Translations under genes and position numbers: made by a program
Source: Nectonema munidae
Lineage: Eukaryota; Nematomorpha; Nectonematoida; Nectonematidae
Reading direction: 5' to 3'
NCBI GenBank assembly: GCA_030549495.1
Contig: JAUIRK010000887.1
Span: forward strand, 62,001 to 126,000
DNA: 64,000 nucleotides
The notes under the pieces: generated by a model
The model's input: the letters and a program-made list of their open reading frames with translations, nothing else
The model's database searches: none
Told to the model about the DNA's origin: nothing
Part shown: piece after piece, positions 1 through 34,827 of the stretch
How positions within the stretch are numbered: the stretch's first letter is position 1
Layout: each line of letters starts with the position of its first letter

Positions 1-395
1 CTAATAGATCCTTGGTACACCAAGGATTCCTACCAACATGACTTGATTTTTTAAAAATTAGTTGTAATAGTTTTTGTAGCGCGAAATTTGAATAAAATGT
101 TCAAAAAAGTATCTAATGAATGAAATTAGATTTTATCCAAAAATTCACTCCAATCATGATTATTTACATTTACGAGAAAAAATTAAATCGTCAAATTTAG
201 TATAAGAAAACTTAGAGTTTTTAAGTTACATTTGGAGATTGATCATAATAGGACAACGACCAGAAAATGATGCAGATGCAAAAAAATTATCAAGTAAAGA
301 TTTATAACTAGGATGAGTTACTTTTGTTATAATAGGTTTGTAAAAATTTAATGATGCCTCTTTCAAAAACTCTTAAGTAAAATACGAGCAATTAT
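1..395 (-). mobile_element. LINE ORF2 fragment (endonuclease end and linker) in a Notch intron
   Basis: On the minus strand, 241-372 reads NFYKPIITKVTH and KSLLDNFFASAS, closely matching the endonuclease end of the LINE at 34.5 kb (NFFKPTITKVTR, KSLIDN). Nearer the left edge come HDWSEFLDKI and NPWCTKDLL, like the linker region ahead of the reverse transcriptase. Stops and frame changes separate these pieces, so it is a dead copy. It runs off the left edge and lies in the same orientation as Notch. Confidence 0.75.
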
Positions 396-22696
<22,301 letters not shown>

Positions 22697-25587
22697 CTAA
22701 AAAAGCAGTGAATATTTAATCAATAAAATACTATCCTTAAAGATAAAAAAATAAGCAATCAAACTTGTTTTCCTGGCTTCAATTGAGTTTGACAATCTTA
22801 TACAATAACTATAATAAGTTATTGGCATCCAATTAGATCCAATGTTTATAATTCATAAGCGCAAAGAGTGCATTTTTTAATTTTTATGGTATATTTGATA
22901 ACATTTCTGTATAATAATTTCTGTATAAGAAAGTAAATTTTGTTATAAAGCTACTTTAATTATATTATGAAAAAACAAAATTGCGAATTTGGATACGTTT
23001 GAAAGACGGAAGAACAATTAACTATATTTGGCAAGATAAAATTAAAGAGTAATATTACTTAGATAGTTATTATATATAATATAGTTAATGTTTTGTTTAT
23101 AAATTTTTGTTCGTAAACTAAAATTAAACTAATTTTTATTATCAGCCAATATAAATTCTCTAATTAAATCAAAATCCAAATTATCTAAATTCTTAATATA
23201 GTTATTATATATTAATTTATATAATACCTATATTATAGTTATAACGGAATTAACTATATGTGGTTAAAATCGAAAATAAATACTCTGAAAAAAATAAGTA
23301 GAATACTAGAAAAAGTAGTAAGGTTAACTTTTACTATATATAGTCCAATCACTTTCTAAAAAGAAGTTATAAGAGTAATATTATTATTTATATAGTTAAT
23401 ATTACTACCAAAAATGAGAAATAAATTGTAAATGAATTATTTAATTAACCAAGTTATAATTTTACTTTTTTAACCATATTTTTGTGTTTAGATGGCGTTA
23501 ATATGCTCATATTATTTCTTATATTTTGATAATTTCATAAGGAAAATAACCTACAATGTCGTATCCAATTAATTAAAATTTCAAAAAAATATATAATAAC
23601 GTCTTTTTTCGATAAAAAATATAAAATTGGAATAATTTATTTTTTTTATTTTTAAATATTAATATCCGAGAGTTTGTTCATTAGAGAATTTTTTCTAACT
23701 TTTCTGTTCAATGATGCATTATCTTAAATTCACATCTCAAGGTTTTTATCTAAAGATCATTTTATTTTTAGAGTAATACAACATAAAAAAAGCCTTAAAA
23801 GCTAGTAAAAAACTATTTACTTGTTTAAAAAGACTACGAGATTGTTAACTTAGCTAATCGAAGCCTTGAAATTGGTAAACATATGCTACTTATTTGTTTA
23901 AAAGAACAAGATAAAAATAGTCAAATTTAAGGTTTTAAGTATGGAAAAATTTTTGAGGTGGTAGAAAAGGATAATAAATTTAATATACTATCGTTGATTT
24001 CATTATTTAAGTAGTTTTGTTATTAGGATCTTTTCTCCGTGACAATATTTTAATATATATTTCATAAATTGATCGATTTTGAAATAAAACAACTACAAAT
24101 ATTCATTAAAAAATCATTAGTAAATAATATGAATGACTTAAGAAAAATAAACAAATAAAAAAGAATAATATTCATATAATAAAATTTTTGTAACATTTGT
24201 CACAATTTATAGGTCAGAGTTGTGAAAAAACGTATTAAAAAGTTGTTCGAATAGACATATTTATAAGATAAGTAACATTTTTATTTACAAAAATCTTAAT
24301 TCCATAATTTTTGAATTAACTAAAATAAACTTGATTTTATAATTACACTGAAAAAAAAGGAGGAGTAATACCATAGTATGTAGTAGTAAATTGACTTGCA
24401 ATGAGGTGAAACATCTTTCTAATCTTAAACGAACGATTTTTAAGTTCTCTATATCATTAACATATTATCCGAATATTAGTATTGCTGACAACAGAAAAAT
24501 ATTGTAAATATATAAATATTCAAAAAATTGAGTAAAAGCTCTCAATTTACATATTTTGAAAGTAATATTACTATAAAAATGGTAAAACTGTATTTTACTA
24601 CTTTTGGTTGACCTCTATAGTTATGAAATAACTTTTTATTTTGAGTGTATAGAATAGATCGTACTCTAGAATAAATCATGGAATTGAGAAAAAGTTCCCC
24701 AAACCGGTCCCTCAGAAAAACTACTCCTTAAATCAACTGTTTAAAAAGATCGTCGAACCTAGATATAAAAAGGCATGTAAATTTTCATCACAAAAATTGC
24801 TAAACCATCATATATCAAACATCGTTTCAAATATGTTTTCATAAATTAATTAACTACATATAACTGGTTACAAACAAAAAGACAAATTTAATTGCGAAAG
24901 AAACCCGTTATGAAAACGTTACTTAAAATTAGACCAGGGCATGCAAGGACCGTTACGAAACATCATGATTACCTCACTTATGACGAAGATCAACACTGTA
25001 AACTTATCTCGAGAAATCTGTAGCCCAAACTGTTTTAAAAACAATTAATAGGATAACTAGAGCTTGGTACAACACGAATAGCAAATGTTTTATCCTATCT
25101 GGATTTCAACTGGTAAACTATATTGATACACCAGTAGAAAATACAACGACGACAATGATCATGTACTACTTGATCAATTAGATAATAAAAATGAGATGAC
25201 TAATGCTTTGTCAACAAATTGGTAAATCACTATCTTTCCGACGAGTAAGAAAAAGATCTTATTGGTAGCCACCATTCACAGCAAGATTTTGAAATGTTAC
25301 AAATCACTCAGCCACAAAATAATATAAATACTATTATCACTAAAGGAAACTTTTGTAACAGTATGAAAAATTCGCAAAACAGTTAGTCATCTTACACAAA
25401 ACCCACTCTATTATTAGACTTGAATAACTACTCCTCAAAAAACATTAAAAAGAAATAAAAAAAACTATCGATATGCTTGAGCATCGTTAATGATTGAAAT
25501 GACTATTAAAATGATACAAGAATTGTTCAACACGTCAGGTGTAAAAAATTTTATTCTCAGCTTTATTTTTTTACTAAACAACAGGCC
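22697..25587. other. Very AT-rich DNA upstream of the first visible Notch exon
   Basis: I looked on the minus strand for further EGF exons (the CNGG / GGTC pattern with splice sites) and found none. A pair of weak inverted ends, acactgaaaaaaaa at 24,345 and attttgagtgt near 24,648, may mark a decayed MITE. Presumably part of the intron separating EGF5 from EGF4. Confidence 0.45.
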
Positions 25588-25595
25588 ATTAAACT

Positions 25596-25864
25596 CATAG
25601 CCGGCCCTAGTGTTCGCGAGGCACTATGCAAAATGTATTGCGCGGGGGCCAGTGTGGGTAGGAAAAAATATTAAAAGTGAGAAATAAGATTTTGAAAAAA
25701 AGAAAAGGGATTTGTTTTTACTTTTTCATTAACACAAAATGGTGATCAAAGTAAATTTACTTTGATCACCTTGCGTTTAGCGAAATGATACAATATACCA
25801 TCAAAATGAAAAGCACGGGGCCCACTGCGGCCGCATAGGTTGCAGTGGCGTAAAGCCGGCCCTG
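25596..25864. mobile_element. hAT-type MITE, perfect 8-bp target duplication
   Basis: The 8 bases attaaact flank both sides (25,588-25,595 and 25,865-25,872). Ends are catagccggc at the left and, read inward from the right, cagggccggc: 8 of 10 match. 269 bp, GC-richer than its surroundings, non-coding. Contains a perfect 30-bp palindrome at 25,741-25,770. Confidence 0.85.
25741..25770. repeat. Perfect 30-bp palindrome
   Basis: The 15-base arm ggtgatcaaagtaaa is followed at once by its exact reverse complement, with no spacer. It sits in the centre of the hAT MITE and would form a cruciform or a perfect RNA hairpin. Confidence 0.97.
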
Positions 25865-25872
25865 ATTAAACT

Positions 25873-27040
25873 GTCACACTTTTAATAAGTTTTACTGTAG
25901 TAACAATTACTATTTTCAAAAGTAAATAAATATTACTTAAAAAAATATTAACAATTTTAAAAATGATATTAATAACTTATAGATCTTTGATAACTTGAAG
26001 GTTTTTACTTACAATCATTTTGTTTTTTTATATGCTAATGTTATCCTAAAATATTCAAAATTTAAAAATATTGAAAAAAATCAGCTTCTTGAAATGTTTT
26101 TCATATTAAAACTAGAGGAGTGGATCAATATGGGCATGGAGAAAGTACGTTACCTTAATTGATGAAAATGAAAAGGAAGCCTGAAAAATGACTGAGAAAT
26201 AAAAACTCAAAAACAAGACCATTCTAAATAAAAACTCAAGTTCTAAATTTAATTATCTTTTAGGAAAGATTAATGCCAGTGAAAAACGTAAAGAAGCGAT
26301 CTAATCCCATAAAAACGTTTGTAATCAAATAGTTAAAAACTGTTTCTCGTATTAGACATTTTTATGGACATGGGTATAATTTAAATATAGAAGGTGGCAT
26401 GATGTTTTATAAGAACTAAGCGTTGGACGATAATGAGATTAAAGAACAAAAGGTAGAGAATGTGTATGAAAGCAAAGCTCAAACTAAAACGCCAATTTGG
26501 AACTTCAGAGGACTTGTTTCTGACCTAAAAGGAGGAATTTGTTTTGGTTTCACACAATGTCACCAAGAATGTTTCGAACTTCTGATCCGAGACTTTTATT
26601 CCGTTTAGGAATATTTTTTATAATTTAAATTTAGATAATAAAAATTAGTTTAATTTTATTTACTAATTAACATTGTAAATAAAAATTAAGAAATTAACAA
26701 CTTTAACATATTAGACATAAGATAACCTCAAATCAAAATTAATAATTAAATTCTAATTAGGAAAAAAATATAATTTGAAAATAATTAATTTTACCTGAGA
26801 AAATAAAAACTATTTTAATAATAAATAAAATAAAACAAAACATTTTTCGAAAGAAAGCGGTTAGTTAATAGTTAAAAAAAAATTAAAAAGCTGGATTAAA
26901 AAAATGATCACAAAAATAAATAAAGATAAAAAATTTAAAAAAATAATAACAAAAATAAAATAAAATTAGATAAATTAATTTAAATAATACTAATATTGAA
27001 TAAGAAATAAAATTTTAAAGATATACTATTACTTACATAA
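25873..27040. other. AT-rich DNA without recognised features
   Basis: One short frame (26,423-26,608) has no recognisable domain. No repeat boundaries found. Confidence 0.45.
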
Positions 27041-27049
27041 TAGGAGTGT

Positions 27050-27205
27050 GAGTAAGGTTGGTTAGATAATGGGTTTCACTCAAGGTCTTGGGTTCGATCC
27101 TGTATCAAGCCAACTTTCTTATAGTTCGATACTTCGGGACAATTGTGCCTTCTCGATGAAAATACCCCACGGTACCTTTACCTTACTTACTCTTATTTTT
27201 TAGGA
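27050..27205 (+). mobile_element. tRNA-derived SINE-like unit
   Basis: Contains an A-box-like stretch (tggttagataatgg) and, about 25 bases on, a B-box-like gggttcgatcctg, the internal promoter pair of RNA polymerase III. No full tRNA cloverleaf can be drawn. A non-tRNA body (ttcgggacaattgtgcc to ccccacggtacc) follows. Single copy seen, so SINE status is inferred. Confidence 0.5.
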
Positions 27206-28049
27206 ATTAATTGCAGAAGAAAATAAGATTAATATTTATTAAACCATATCTTGTCCATACTTAATCTTTGTTTTATGAAAATAAAATTTTAAAAATTTCT
27301 GACCTGTATAAATTATCTTTGAAATATCAAGCATCAAATATTTTAAATGAATTGATACCTTTCTTATTTCAATTTTAAGTTTCATAAGATTTTTCTTATA
27401 TTTGTATTATATATATTGATTTATAATCTCACCTTATAGATAAATTTTTTATCCATACTATATCATATCTTAGCTTTCTCTATTTTTTTTTGATTTAATA
27501 AATTTTTCTGTGATAATGGGTAAAATATAAGCGATTTTTTGGAACATTTTTTTGTTTCTTTCATACTGTAATATTCTCTTTTATATATTTTTTTTCTTTT
27601 GTGTGTGTGAGTAGAACTTGTTATCTACACTGAATCAATGTATGATAAATAAACTTCTTCTTCTTTTTCATTTATCAAAAAAAATGTTGAAATATTGACA
27701 TAAGAAGAAAGGTAGGACTTCGTTAAAACAAGCTTTATTGAATAATATTGAACAGGTAAGTAAAATGTGTCTGAAATTGCGAGTTCTTTATATACACATG
27801 AAATCAATTAAACGAGACGATAATGGTAAATCAGTTAATTGGTAACAATGAAAAGTAGGTGTAATATAATTGCAACATAAAGGTAGTGACCAAGGTTATC
27901 TATTTACAAAGGTGATAGATTCGATGAAGGATGAACAAGTACAAGCGAAGGTGAAGGTCAAGCAAAATACAATTACCACATTCTCCCTATCCATCTTTTG
28001 AAACTAAAAATTCTAACGTGAAAGAGCCTTAATAGTCCTTGTTGATCGA

Positions 28050-29450
28050 CGGAGGCTTGCTCTTCTGGGGTTCCTTAGTTTGTGGAAGTTCGCTTCGCCT
28101 TTTGAACGGAAGATTCTGGGAATCCACTTTCGGTAAGCGTACCAGGGATCATTCTTTCCTGTTAGGAAACTTTATTGTATGTTCCATCTGATTTTTCAGG
28201 ATAGTTAGCCAAGTCATTTATCGAAACTCTAGCATGCCGCCGATCTGGGTGCTCGATGTGTGCGTATGAAGGATTCAAATCAAGCAACTTTACTTCTTCT
28301 ACAAAAGGATCATCTTTACTTTGTCTGATAAATTACCTCAAAAAAACTGATCCTTCTAATGAATTAGTGAGCCAAAAAGTAATCGAGGCAGACCTTTTGT
28401 CCTAATTTGATTGAGGGATCTTATAACTGTTAAAGCATCCATAATTGAGGATGCAAACACAAAAGAAAATCTTGAAAACTCATCGACTATGGTAGGCATA
28501 TAAGGCTTGTTGGATGATAATGGAACAGGACCTTTGAAGTCTAAACTGAGCCTTTCCATTGGATGAGTTGCTTTGATAAGAACACCTTTTTTGTAGAAGC
28601 AAATTGAGATTTCATCTCAGCACAAGAGCGGCATGATAAGCACACGATTTTGACGTCCTCAGTGGAAAAGGGTAAGTTACGTTAGTGGATAAAATGTAGG
28701 AGACTTGTTACTCCAGGGTGACACAAACTATTATGGATTTCTTCCAAATTTGTTTTTGTTGGTAAAGGCGAACAACAAGCGCGAGTGAAAGCATCTGGAG
28801 AAACATTTTTTTGGCCTGGTCTGTATTGAATTGTATACTTGAACGGTGCCAGTTCGAGTCGACAAATTAAAATTTTGTTGTTTTTTTATCTTTTCCTCTT
28901 CCTGTTGTCAAACATGAAAGCCACTGAACGTTGGTCAGTAATTAATTTGAATGAATGACGAGCTAAAAGGTAACTTCACTTTCTGATGGCTTCGACTATT
29001 GAAAAGCTTCCTTTTCTACAGCAGGATACGCCAACTCACTTCCTTGTAATGCGCGATACATGAACGACACTGGTCTTGCTTCTTGATTTAGTGTGGCTGA
29101 AACAGCAACTTCAGAAGCTTTAGCTTCATTAATTGATCTGAGACAAGACTTCTCCAATTCTTTCTTTAAAGTTTCAAAAGCATTTATAGCACTGGAACAT
29201 AAAGGAAAATGCTTTGAATTAGCAAGAGGTTTGATTTTGTCAGAGAACTGAGGGATCAGTTTAGCGTAATATGCAAAAAGACCCAGTGTTCGGCGAAGAG
29301 AAGGAGTATTTGTAGGAATGGGAGGCCCTTTCAGTGGACGCAAACGATTTGGGTCTGGGCGGATAGAATTATTGCCAACTAAATATCCCAAAACACACAA
29401 AGAATTTACAGATCTGGCTGTCTTTGATTCATTTAAGGTAAGGTTTCTTT
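28050..29450 (-). mobile_element. Ty3/Gypsy-type LTR retrotransposon fossil (RT end, RNase H, integrase)
   Basis: Fossil fragment read on the minus strand. In order it shows the end of a Gypsy reverse transcriptase (VLGYLVG, then PPIPTNTPSLRRTLGLFAYY), RNase H similarity, an integrase core (ERLSLDFKGPVPL, IVDEFSRF) and the integrase tail. It is broken, with several breaks; gag and protease are absent. I did not recognise LTRs at either end. Moderately old. Confidence 0.82.
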
Positions 29451-30840
29451 TCTTTTTTTCTTGAAGAACACGCGCAGAAACACCCTGTTCTTGTGGTGTT
29501 CTTCAATTATGTTTTTGTTTGGGGGGTTGGGGTTGTGGTCTTCCTCTTTTCCTCCTCCACCCATCACCCCATTATCCATAAAAAAAACACCTTTCCATTT
29601 CAAAATATAAAAGGGATTTTTTTTTAAATTGTTTTTTTTTTTTTTAAGTTTTAAAACTTTTATATTTTTTTACATTTAATAGTGGGGTTTGGGTGGTTTT
29701 TATGTTTGAAGGGGAGAGTAAAAATTAAAAGTTAATAAATTATAAAATATATTATTTAATAGGGGAAGAGGTAACTGTCGAGTTCGGTGAAGCGATAAAT
29801 TGTTCTTGAATAAACAATGCAGAGTCTTTTCTTTAAAACACTCTTGCAAATAACAATCTGTGCTCTCCATGGGGAAGAGCTAGGCAGCCCCTTTGGATCC
29901 GTCAATGGTTCTGCGTCTTTGATTATTTTTATTTTAAAAAAAAAGTTAGTTGTAGATTCAACGTTTCCTAGGAACTTTTTTCAAATAACTATTTATATTT
30001 TTTAGTTTTGTTTTTGTGCCATTTGATATTTATATTAATTTTCTTTACATGTATATACCACACCATGTATGGGTGTTTTGTAACATGTATTTTATAATTT
30101 GTATTTGCTTAATAAATTCTTCTTAGTTATTTTTAAAGGTAAACGTATACCGTGAAAAGTTTTCAAGGCTGTAATCACCGATGACGTTTAAGTATTGAAC
30201 AGTCTCTAAACACCTTACATCACAATCCCTTAATTAAACATAAAATTCCAAAGTTGAATTAATTACATATCAATGCATTAGGAACATGGCAAACCTTCTG
30301 AGTCATTAAAATATGCCGAAATTACTTTGACAAGATACTATGTATTTAACTAAAACCTTTTATGCTCGAATATTTTCCACATATAATATTAAATGTTGCT
30401 GAAAATTTAAATATAGATTAAGAGTATAAAAAAATATATTGTGTTTAAATTTTATCTGATTTAAAGGAAAAATTAAAAGTTATTAGTTTGTGAAAATTGG
30501 GCTTCAGGGATATATAGGTCCATATTAGGTGCTTGTCAAGCGTTAGTAGGCATTAAAGTATGCAGAAATTGCTTTGGCAAGATATTAGGAGATAGGCAAA
30601 GCTCCGGAGGAATTAAAATATGCAGAATTTCTTTGATTATAAATAATATCATATTATATTATCAGATTATATAATTATAAATAGTATCGTAATATATTTT
30701 TTCAAACATAAGTACAATACATTAAAAAATATGTATATTATTATATATTCTTTGGCATATTTCTCATTTGAGTTAATTATTTTTAGTAGAGTGTTGTTGT
30801 TTTAAAAATTATGAAATTTTTCACAAGAACTCGTTGGATT
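29451..30840. other. AT-rich DNA with a possible LINE 3' end
   Basis: At 30,108-30,124 the string aataaattcttctta resembles the poly-A signal plus TTC tail that ends the LINE at 37,257, so 29.8-30.12 kb may be a LINE 3' untranslated relic. G/T-rich stretch at 29,510-29,560. Otherwise nothing recognised. Confidence 0.35.
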
Positions 30841-30849
30841 ATATTTCAC

Positions 30850-31600
30850 ACATTAAATGGCTCTTAAAGTTTCAACACTTAATTGTGATTTTTCTGATGT
30901 CCATACTTTATTCACCGTAGAAAAAAGACGTTCAGTTGCAGCATTAGTTCCTGGTAAGGACAATGCATATTCCACTATCTTCAGTGCATTATTGTATGGA
31001 ATATGGTTTGCTTCAAAATGGTGAAATGCTTCCAACCATTTGTTCTCTATCGTGATTTTTGCTGATGCCCAAAATTTAATCTTTTCATTATCAATATATT
31101 TTTTTTAATAATGATGCCTCATTAAAAAGATCATTTTCGAAAATATTACTATATGGAAAATTTTGGGCAATATAATCAAATTATTTTTGCACATCATTCC
31201 ATTTAAGTTCTTGTTTCAATGTAACCCAATGAAAATGTTCAATATCATTGTAATGTCTAACCGCTCATGACACTGAAATTTTAAATTATTAACTTCATTT
31301 GCCACTTCGATTACAGAAATTTTATCACCTTCAATAAATTTTATAGCATTTTGAAAAAGAGCTGCTTGATTTTGTGCAAACTCTAGCCAAATTTTAGAAG
31401 AATCTTTTTCAAAAAACTTTTCTAAAATTCTAGAACATTTATCCTGTGATAGAAAGTAGGATTTCAAGGGATCATATATTTTTAAAATTCTTTCCATAGC
31501 TGGCAAAAAAGCTAACCAGCGCGTTTTACTGTATCTAAGTATTTTCTGATATTCGACTCCCGCAGGTTCACAAAATTCATTAAGCATTTCAACGCGCACA
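30850..31600 (-). pseudogene. hAT transposase relic (central part and C-terminal dimerisation domain)
   Basis: The C-terminal piece reads LSLPGTNAATERLFSTVNKV, the conserved hAT dimerisation motif. The upstream piece (31,216-31,599) reads YSKTRWLAFLPAMERIL and EKDSSKIWLEFAQNQAALFQ, the hAT helical region after the RW motif. The N-terminal BED finger and first catalytic Asp are not seen. The pieces are in different frames, so the copy is dead. Confidence 0.78.
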
Positions 31601-31984
31601 GTGTATATATAGAAATAAGAATATATTTTTTGTACTTTAAGTAAAAAATAAAAATGAATTTATCAATCTAATTTATAAATTTCGATGAAACACTTAAAAA
31701 GTAATATATTTGAAAATTAATTATTTTACAATTTTTTACAAACTCAAAATTTGCTTTTTTTTTGATACTTTTCGAACAATCATCTTTTACTTAGCTTTTA
31801 TTGATGATAGAAAAAATATTAAAACTGTTAAAACAAAAAATTTAAAACCAAAAAATAAATCAAGTAAATAACAATTCTAAATAGTGATAATTATTTTTTA
31901 CCAAACTAAAAATTAACGAAAAAAATATGAAATTCATATCCTGGCAAAGTACTCACATGGCCACCGAAAATCGTATATTGCCGT

Positions 31985-32105
31985 TTTTTGGCTTGTCATG
32001 CATTCTTTTCTAAAATCGGGACTTTTTTAAAATCCCCGGGACGCGGGACAATTTGTTAAAAATCAGGACCAAAAGGCCAAAAGCGGGAGGTCTGGTCACT
32101 TTACA
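31985..32105 (-). repeat. Terminal piece of a hAT-like nonautonomous element
   Basis: On the minus strand this reads aaagtgaccagacctcccgc and goes on to cgcgtcccgggg, like the widespread hAT termini beginning with GTGACCAGAC. It lies about 0.4 kb from the hAT transposase relic on the same strand and may be its 5' end. The partner end was not found. Confidence 0.45.
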
Positions 32106-32847
32106 TATGAGGTGCTGATATGCTTGATAAGTAAGTTTTTTTATACAGAAGAAGAAATAGAAGAAAAAATCGTGGTTTCTTATTTTCACCCAAAGGCTCG
32201 ATGTCATTTAATAAATTGCTAAAAACTCAACAATTTTATGAATGTAAAAGACTAAATAATTTTATTGTAAAGGAAAAGAATTTCTTTATCTCTCAATTCA
32301 AATGTTTCCTCCACCAATTGTAAAAAAATTATGCACAGAAATGAAGGGGTTTGAAAGAAAGAGTCAATGAAGAATGTAAATATGATAAAGAAAATCATTT
32401 TGTTAGATTAATACAAATTAAACGACACTGCTAGAATTGTCAAAAAGACAAAAAATCTGCAGCAGATGAGGGGTATCTCTAAACAGTGGGCACAAGTGGG
32501 CACACGTGGGAACAAGCAAAATAAACTAAAAATTTATAAAATATTTTAAACTCTTTTTTTTCTTAGCTACTCTTTTCGTCTTAATCCTAATCTTTTCGTC
32601 TAAATCTTAATTTGTAATTTTCTAATCTCTCTTATGCAAATGGCAACTATTTACTTAATATTTAAATGTAGCCAAAATTACTTCTTTTAAATAATAATCT
32701 TTTACGGTTAATTTTTTTAGACTTTAAATTTGTTATTAAAACATATCGTATTTTTAAAATTCGTTATCTAAAATCCTGTGTTTTTTTTTACATTTTGAAT
32801 CTATTAACCTTGTAATTGTTTCGTATACACAAAATAATTCCTTACCT

Positions 32848-33894
32848 ATGTCACTTGATTCTCTCAAAGACTTGATAGATAACATAGATTCACTCACTAA
32901 GAAAGATATTAAGACTAAATTATTTACTTTATATAATGTTCTAAAGGAGAAGGATGCATTATCTGAAAATCTTAAAAATCTAGAAAGGGATATTAAGGAA
33001 ATAAGGAAAACTGTTGACGGTATGAAAAAATGTGAAAAATCCACTAATGAAATAGAAAAAATGAATAACTGTACATCTTTGAATAATATTATAAATAAAG
33101 ATGGTAAATATCCTCTATACTCAAGTGTAGTGAAAAATCAAAATTTTTTAAGAGTTTCTTTTGATAATGATAGTGAAGCTGAAAAGTTTAAATCGAACTC
33201 AAACGAGGTTTTATCAAAAATAAAAGTAAATAAGTTGATCTCTAAAAATAATAATATTAAAATTATTTTCCCTGATGATAAATCTATGCAGGATGCTAAG
33301 CTATTACTCGAAAATGATTCAAAAACTAAATCTATTTCTTCTTGTAATAATCCAGTGTTTCAACCCAAAATAATGATCAAAAACTTTAACCCAGAAATGA
33401 CTGAAGAAGAGTTAATTAGTTTAATTGGTAAAAAAAATGAATTTCTTCAGCCATATTTAAATGATGAAAAGCGATTTAAAGTTCTTTTTTCTAAAACAAA
33501 TTTTAAAGATATGAAATACTTTGTGATTTCATTAGACTCAGAGCTTAGAAAACTAATTAAAATAAATGGTGATATTTTATTTATTAATCTTACATGTCAT
33601 GCTGTACTGGATTTTTTTTCTATCAAACAATGTTCAATGTGCTGTATGCTTGGTCACACAGCTAAAAACTGTAGGTCAACTAAGCACGTGTGTAAATTTT
33701 GCGGTGATAACCATAGTTATTTTGATTGTGATAAATTTAATGACACAAAATCATACAAGTGCTCTAATTGTGTCTCGAAAAAATTATTAAATATAAATCA
33801 TAATGCATTCAGCCCAGAATGTCCTTGTAGAATAAATAATTTGCATTTTATTAAATCTTGTACCTCCTTTACCAATATAACTCATGATTCATAA
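32848..33894 (+). CDS. LINE ORF1 protein with zinc knuckles (348 aa)
   Basis: Gag-like nucleic acid-binding protein of the LINE. Residues 1-80 are charged and probably coiled coil (SLTKKDIKTK, LERDIKEIRKTV). A middle RRM-like part includes KIMIKNFNPEMTEEELISLI. The C-terminus has a CCHC knuckle (CSMCCMLGHTAKNC, C-x2-C-x4-H-x4-C), a second finger (CKFCGDNHSYFDC) and a CSNC finger. Such proteins coat the LINE RNA. The frame is complete from ATG to TAA, unlike ORF2, so this insertion is fairly young. Confidence 0.85.
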   Translation: MSLDSLKDLIDNIDSLTKKDIKTKLFTLYNVLKEKDALSENLKNLERDIKEIRKTVDGMKKCEKSTNEIEKMNNCTSLNNIINKDGKYPLYSSVVKNQNFLRVSFDNDSEAEKFKSNSNEVLSKIKVNKLISKNNNIKIIFPDDKSMQDAKLLLENDSKTKSISSCNNPVFQPKIMIKNFNPEMTEEELISLIGKKNEFLQPYLNDEKRFKVLFSKTNFKDMKYFVISLDSELRKLIKINGDILFINLTCHAVLDFFSIKQCSMCCMLGHTAKNCRSTKHVCKFCGDNHSYFDCDKFNDTKSYKCSNCVSKKLLNINHNAFSPECPCRINNLHFIKSCTSFTNITHDS

Positions 33895-33983
33895 AAAAAA
33901 AAGATTTACATAATAACAGTACTTTTGATCTAACAGAAACAAATTTTTATAAAGATTCGAATATTTATGACAACACATCTTCC

Positions 33984-34784
33984 TTGTATGTAAATCTTGA
34001 GAGTATACCCAGTTCTTCTAATTCTTTCAATATTTTGAGTTTGAATTGTTGTTCTATCTCCTCTAAACTGAATGAAATAGATGCACTGATTCATTATCTG
34101 AATGATATTAAGTATTTCAATATTGATGTATTCGCTATACAAGAAACATGGCTTAGAAACAAACCTGAACTATCACTATTAAGCAATTATACTTTCGTTC
34201 AATCTAATTCTATGTTGACAAATCATTCTGGTGTTGCTTTTTTTGTTAATAAATGTCACGATTTTACTACTTCTGAAAAAATTGAAAGCATTTACTTTGA
34301 AAACTTTTCAATATATTTTTGTTTTGGTACAGATCATAAACTAGCTGTTCATAATATCTACCGTCCTCCTTCAATAGAGTCGAATCTTGAATTTTTTATT
34401 GAAGAATTTTCATACTTTATTCAGAAATTAGATAAATCTCATGTTAATATTATTGTTGGGGACTTTAATATTAATCTTCTTAATGCTGATAAAAGCAATA
34501 AGGTTAGAAAATTTCTTAATTCGATGTCTGCCAATTTCTTTAAACCAACTATTACAAAAGTAACTCGTTCTTCTTCAAAAAGCCTAATTGATAACTGTTT
34601 TCTTCCCATTGATTATACAAGTTTCAATTCCTGTATCCTCGAAACTTCAATTTCTGACCACTACCCATTAATCCTATCATTAGATAATGTCAAAAGAAGT
34701 AAACAAACTCATATCAAATTCTTTGATCATTTTTCATTTGTTGAATGTGCTAAAGATTTCAATTGGGGCAAGTATATCATTTGA
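33984..34784 (+). CDS. LINE ORF2, APE-type endonuclease domain
   Basis: This domain nicks target DNA to prime reverse transcription. Visible catalytic landmarks: NILSLNCCSI (Asn), IQETWL (Glu), IIVGDFNINLL (Asp and Asn) and ISDHYPLIL (Asp-His). The set is complete. The frame ends at a TGA at 34,782, where the ORF2 polyprotein should continue, so this copy cannot make the joined protein. The similar fragments at 1-395 and 50,040-57,356 belong to related LINEs. Confidence 0.88.
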   Translation: MYVNLESIPSSSNSFNILSLNCCSISSKLNEIDALIHYLNDIKYFNIDVFAIQETWLRNKPELSLLSNYTFVQSNSMLTNHSGVAFFVNKCHDFTTSEKIESIYFENFSIYFCFGTDHKLAVHNIYRPPSIESNLEFFIEEFSYFIQKLDKSHVNIIVGDFNINLLNADKSNKVRKFLNSMSANFFKPTITKVTRSSSKSLIDNCFLPIDYTSFNSCILETSISDHYPLILSLDNVKRSKQTHIKFFDHFSFVECAKDFNWGKYII

Positions 34785-34827
34785 TTGTCCACATACCTTC
34801 GCTAGGCTTCTTTAATTAATTGAACTT

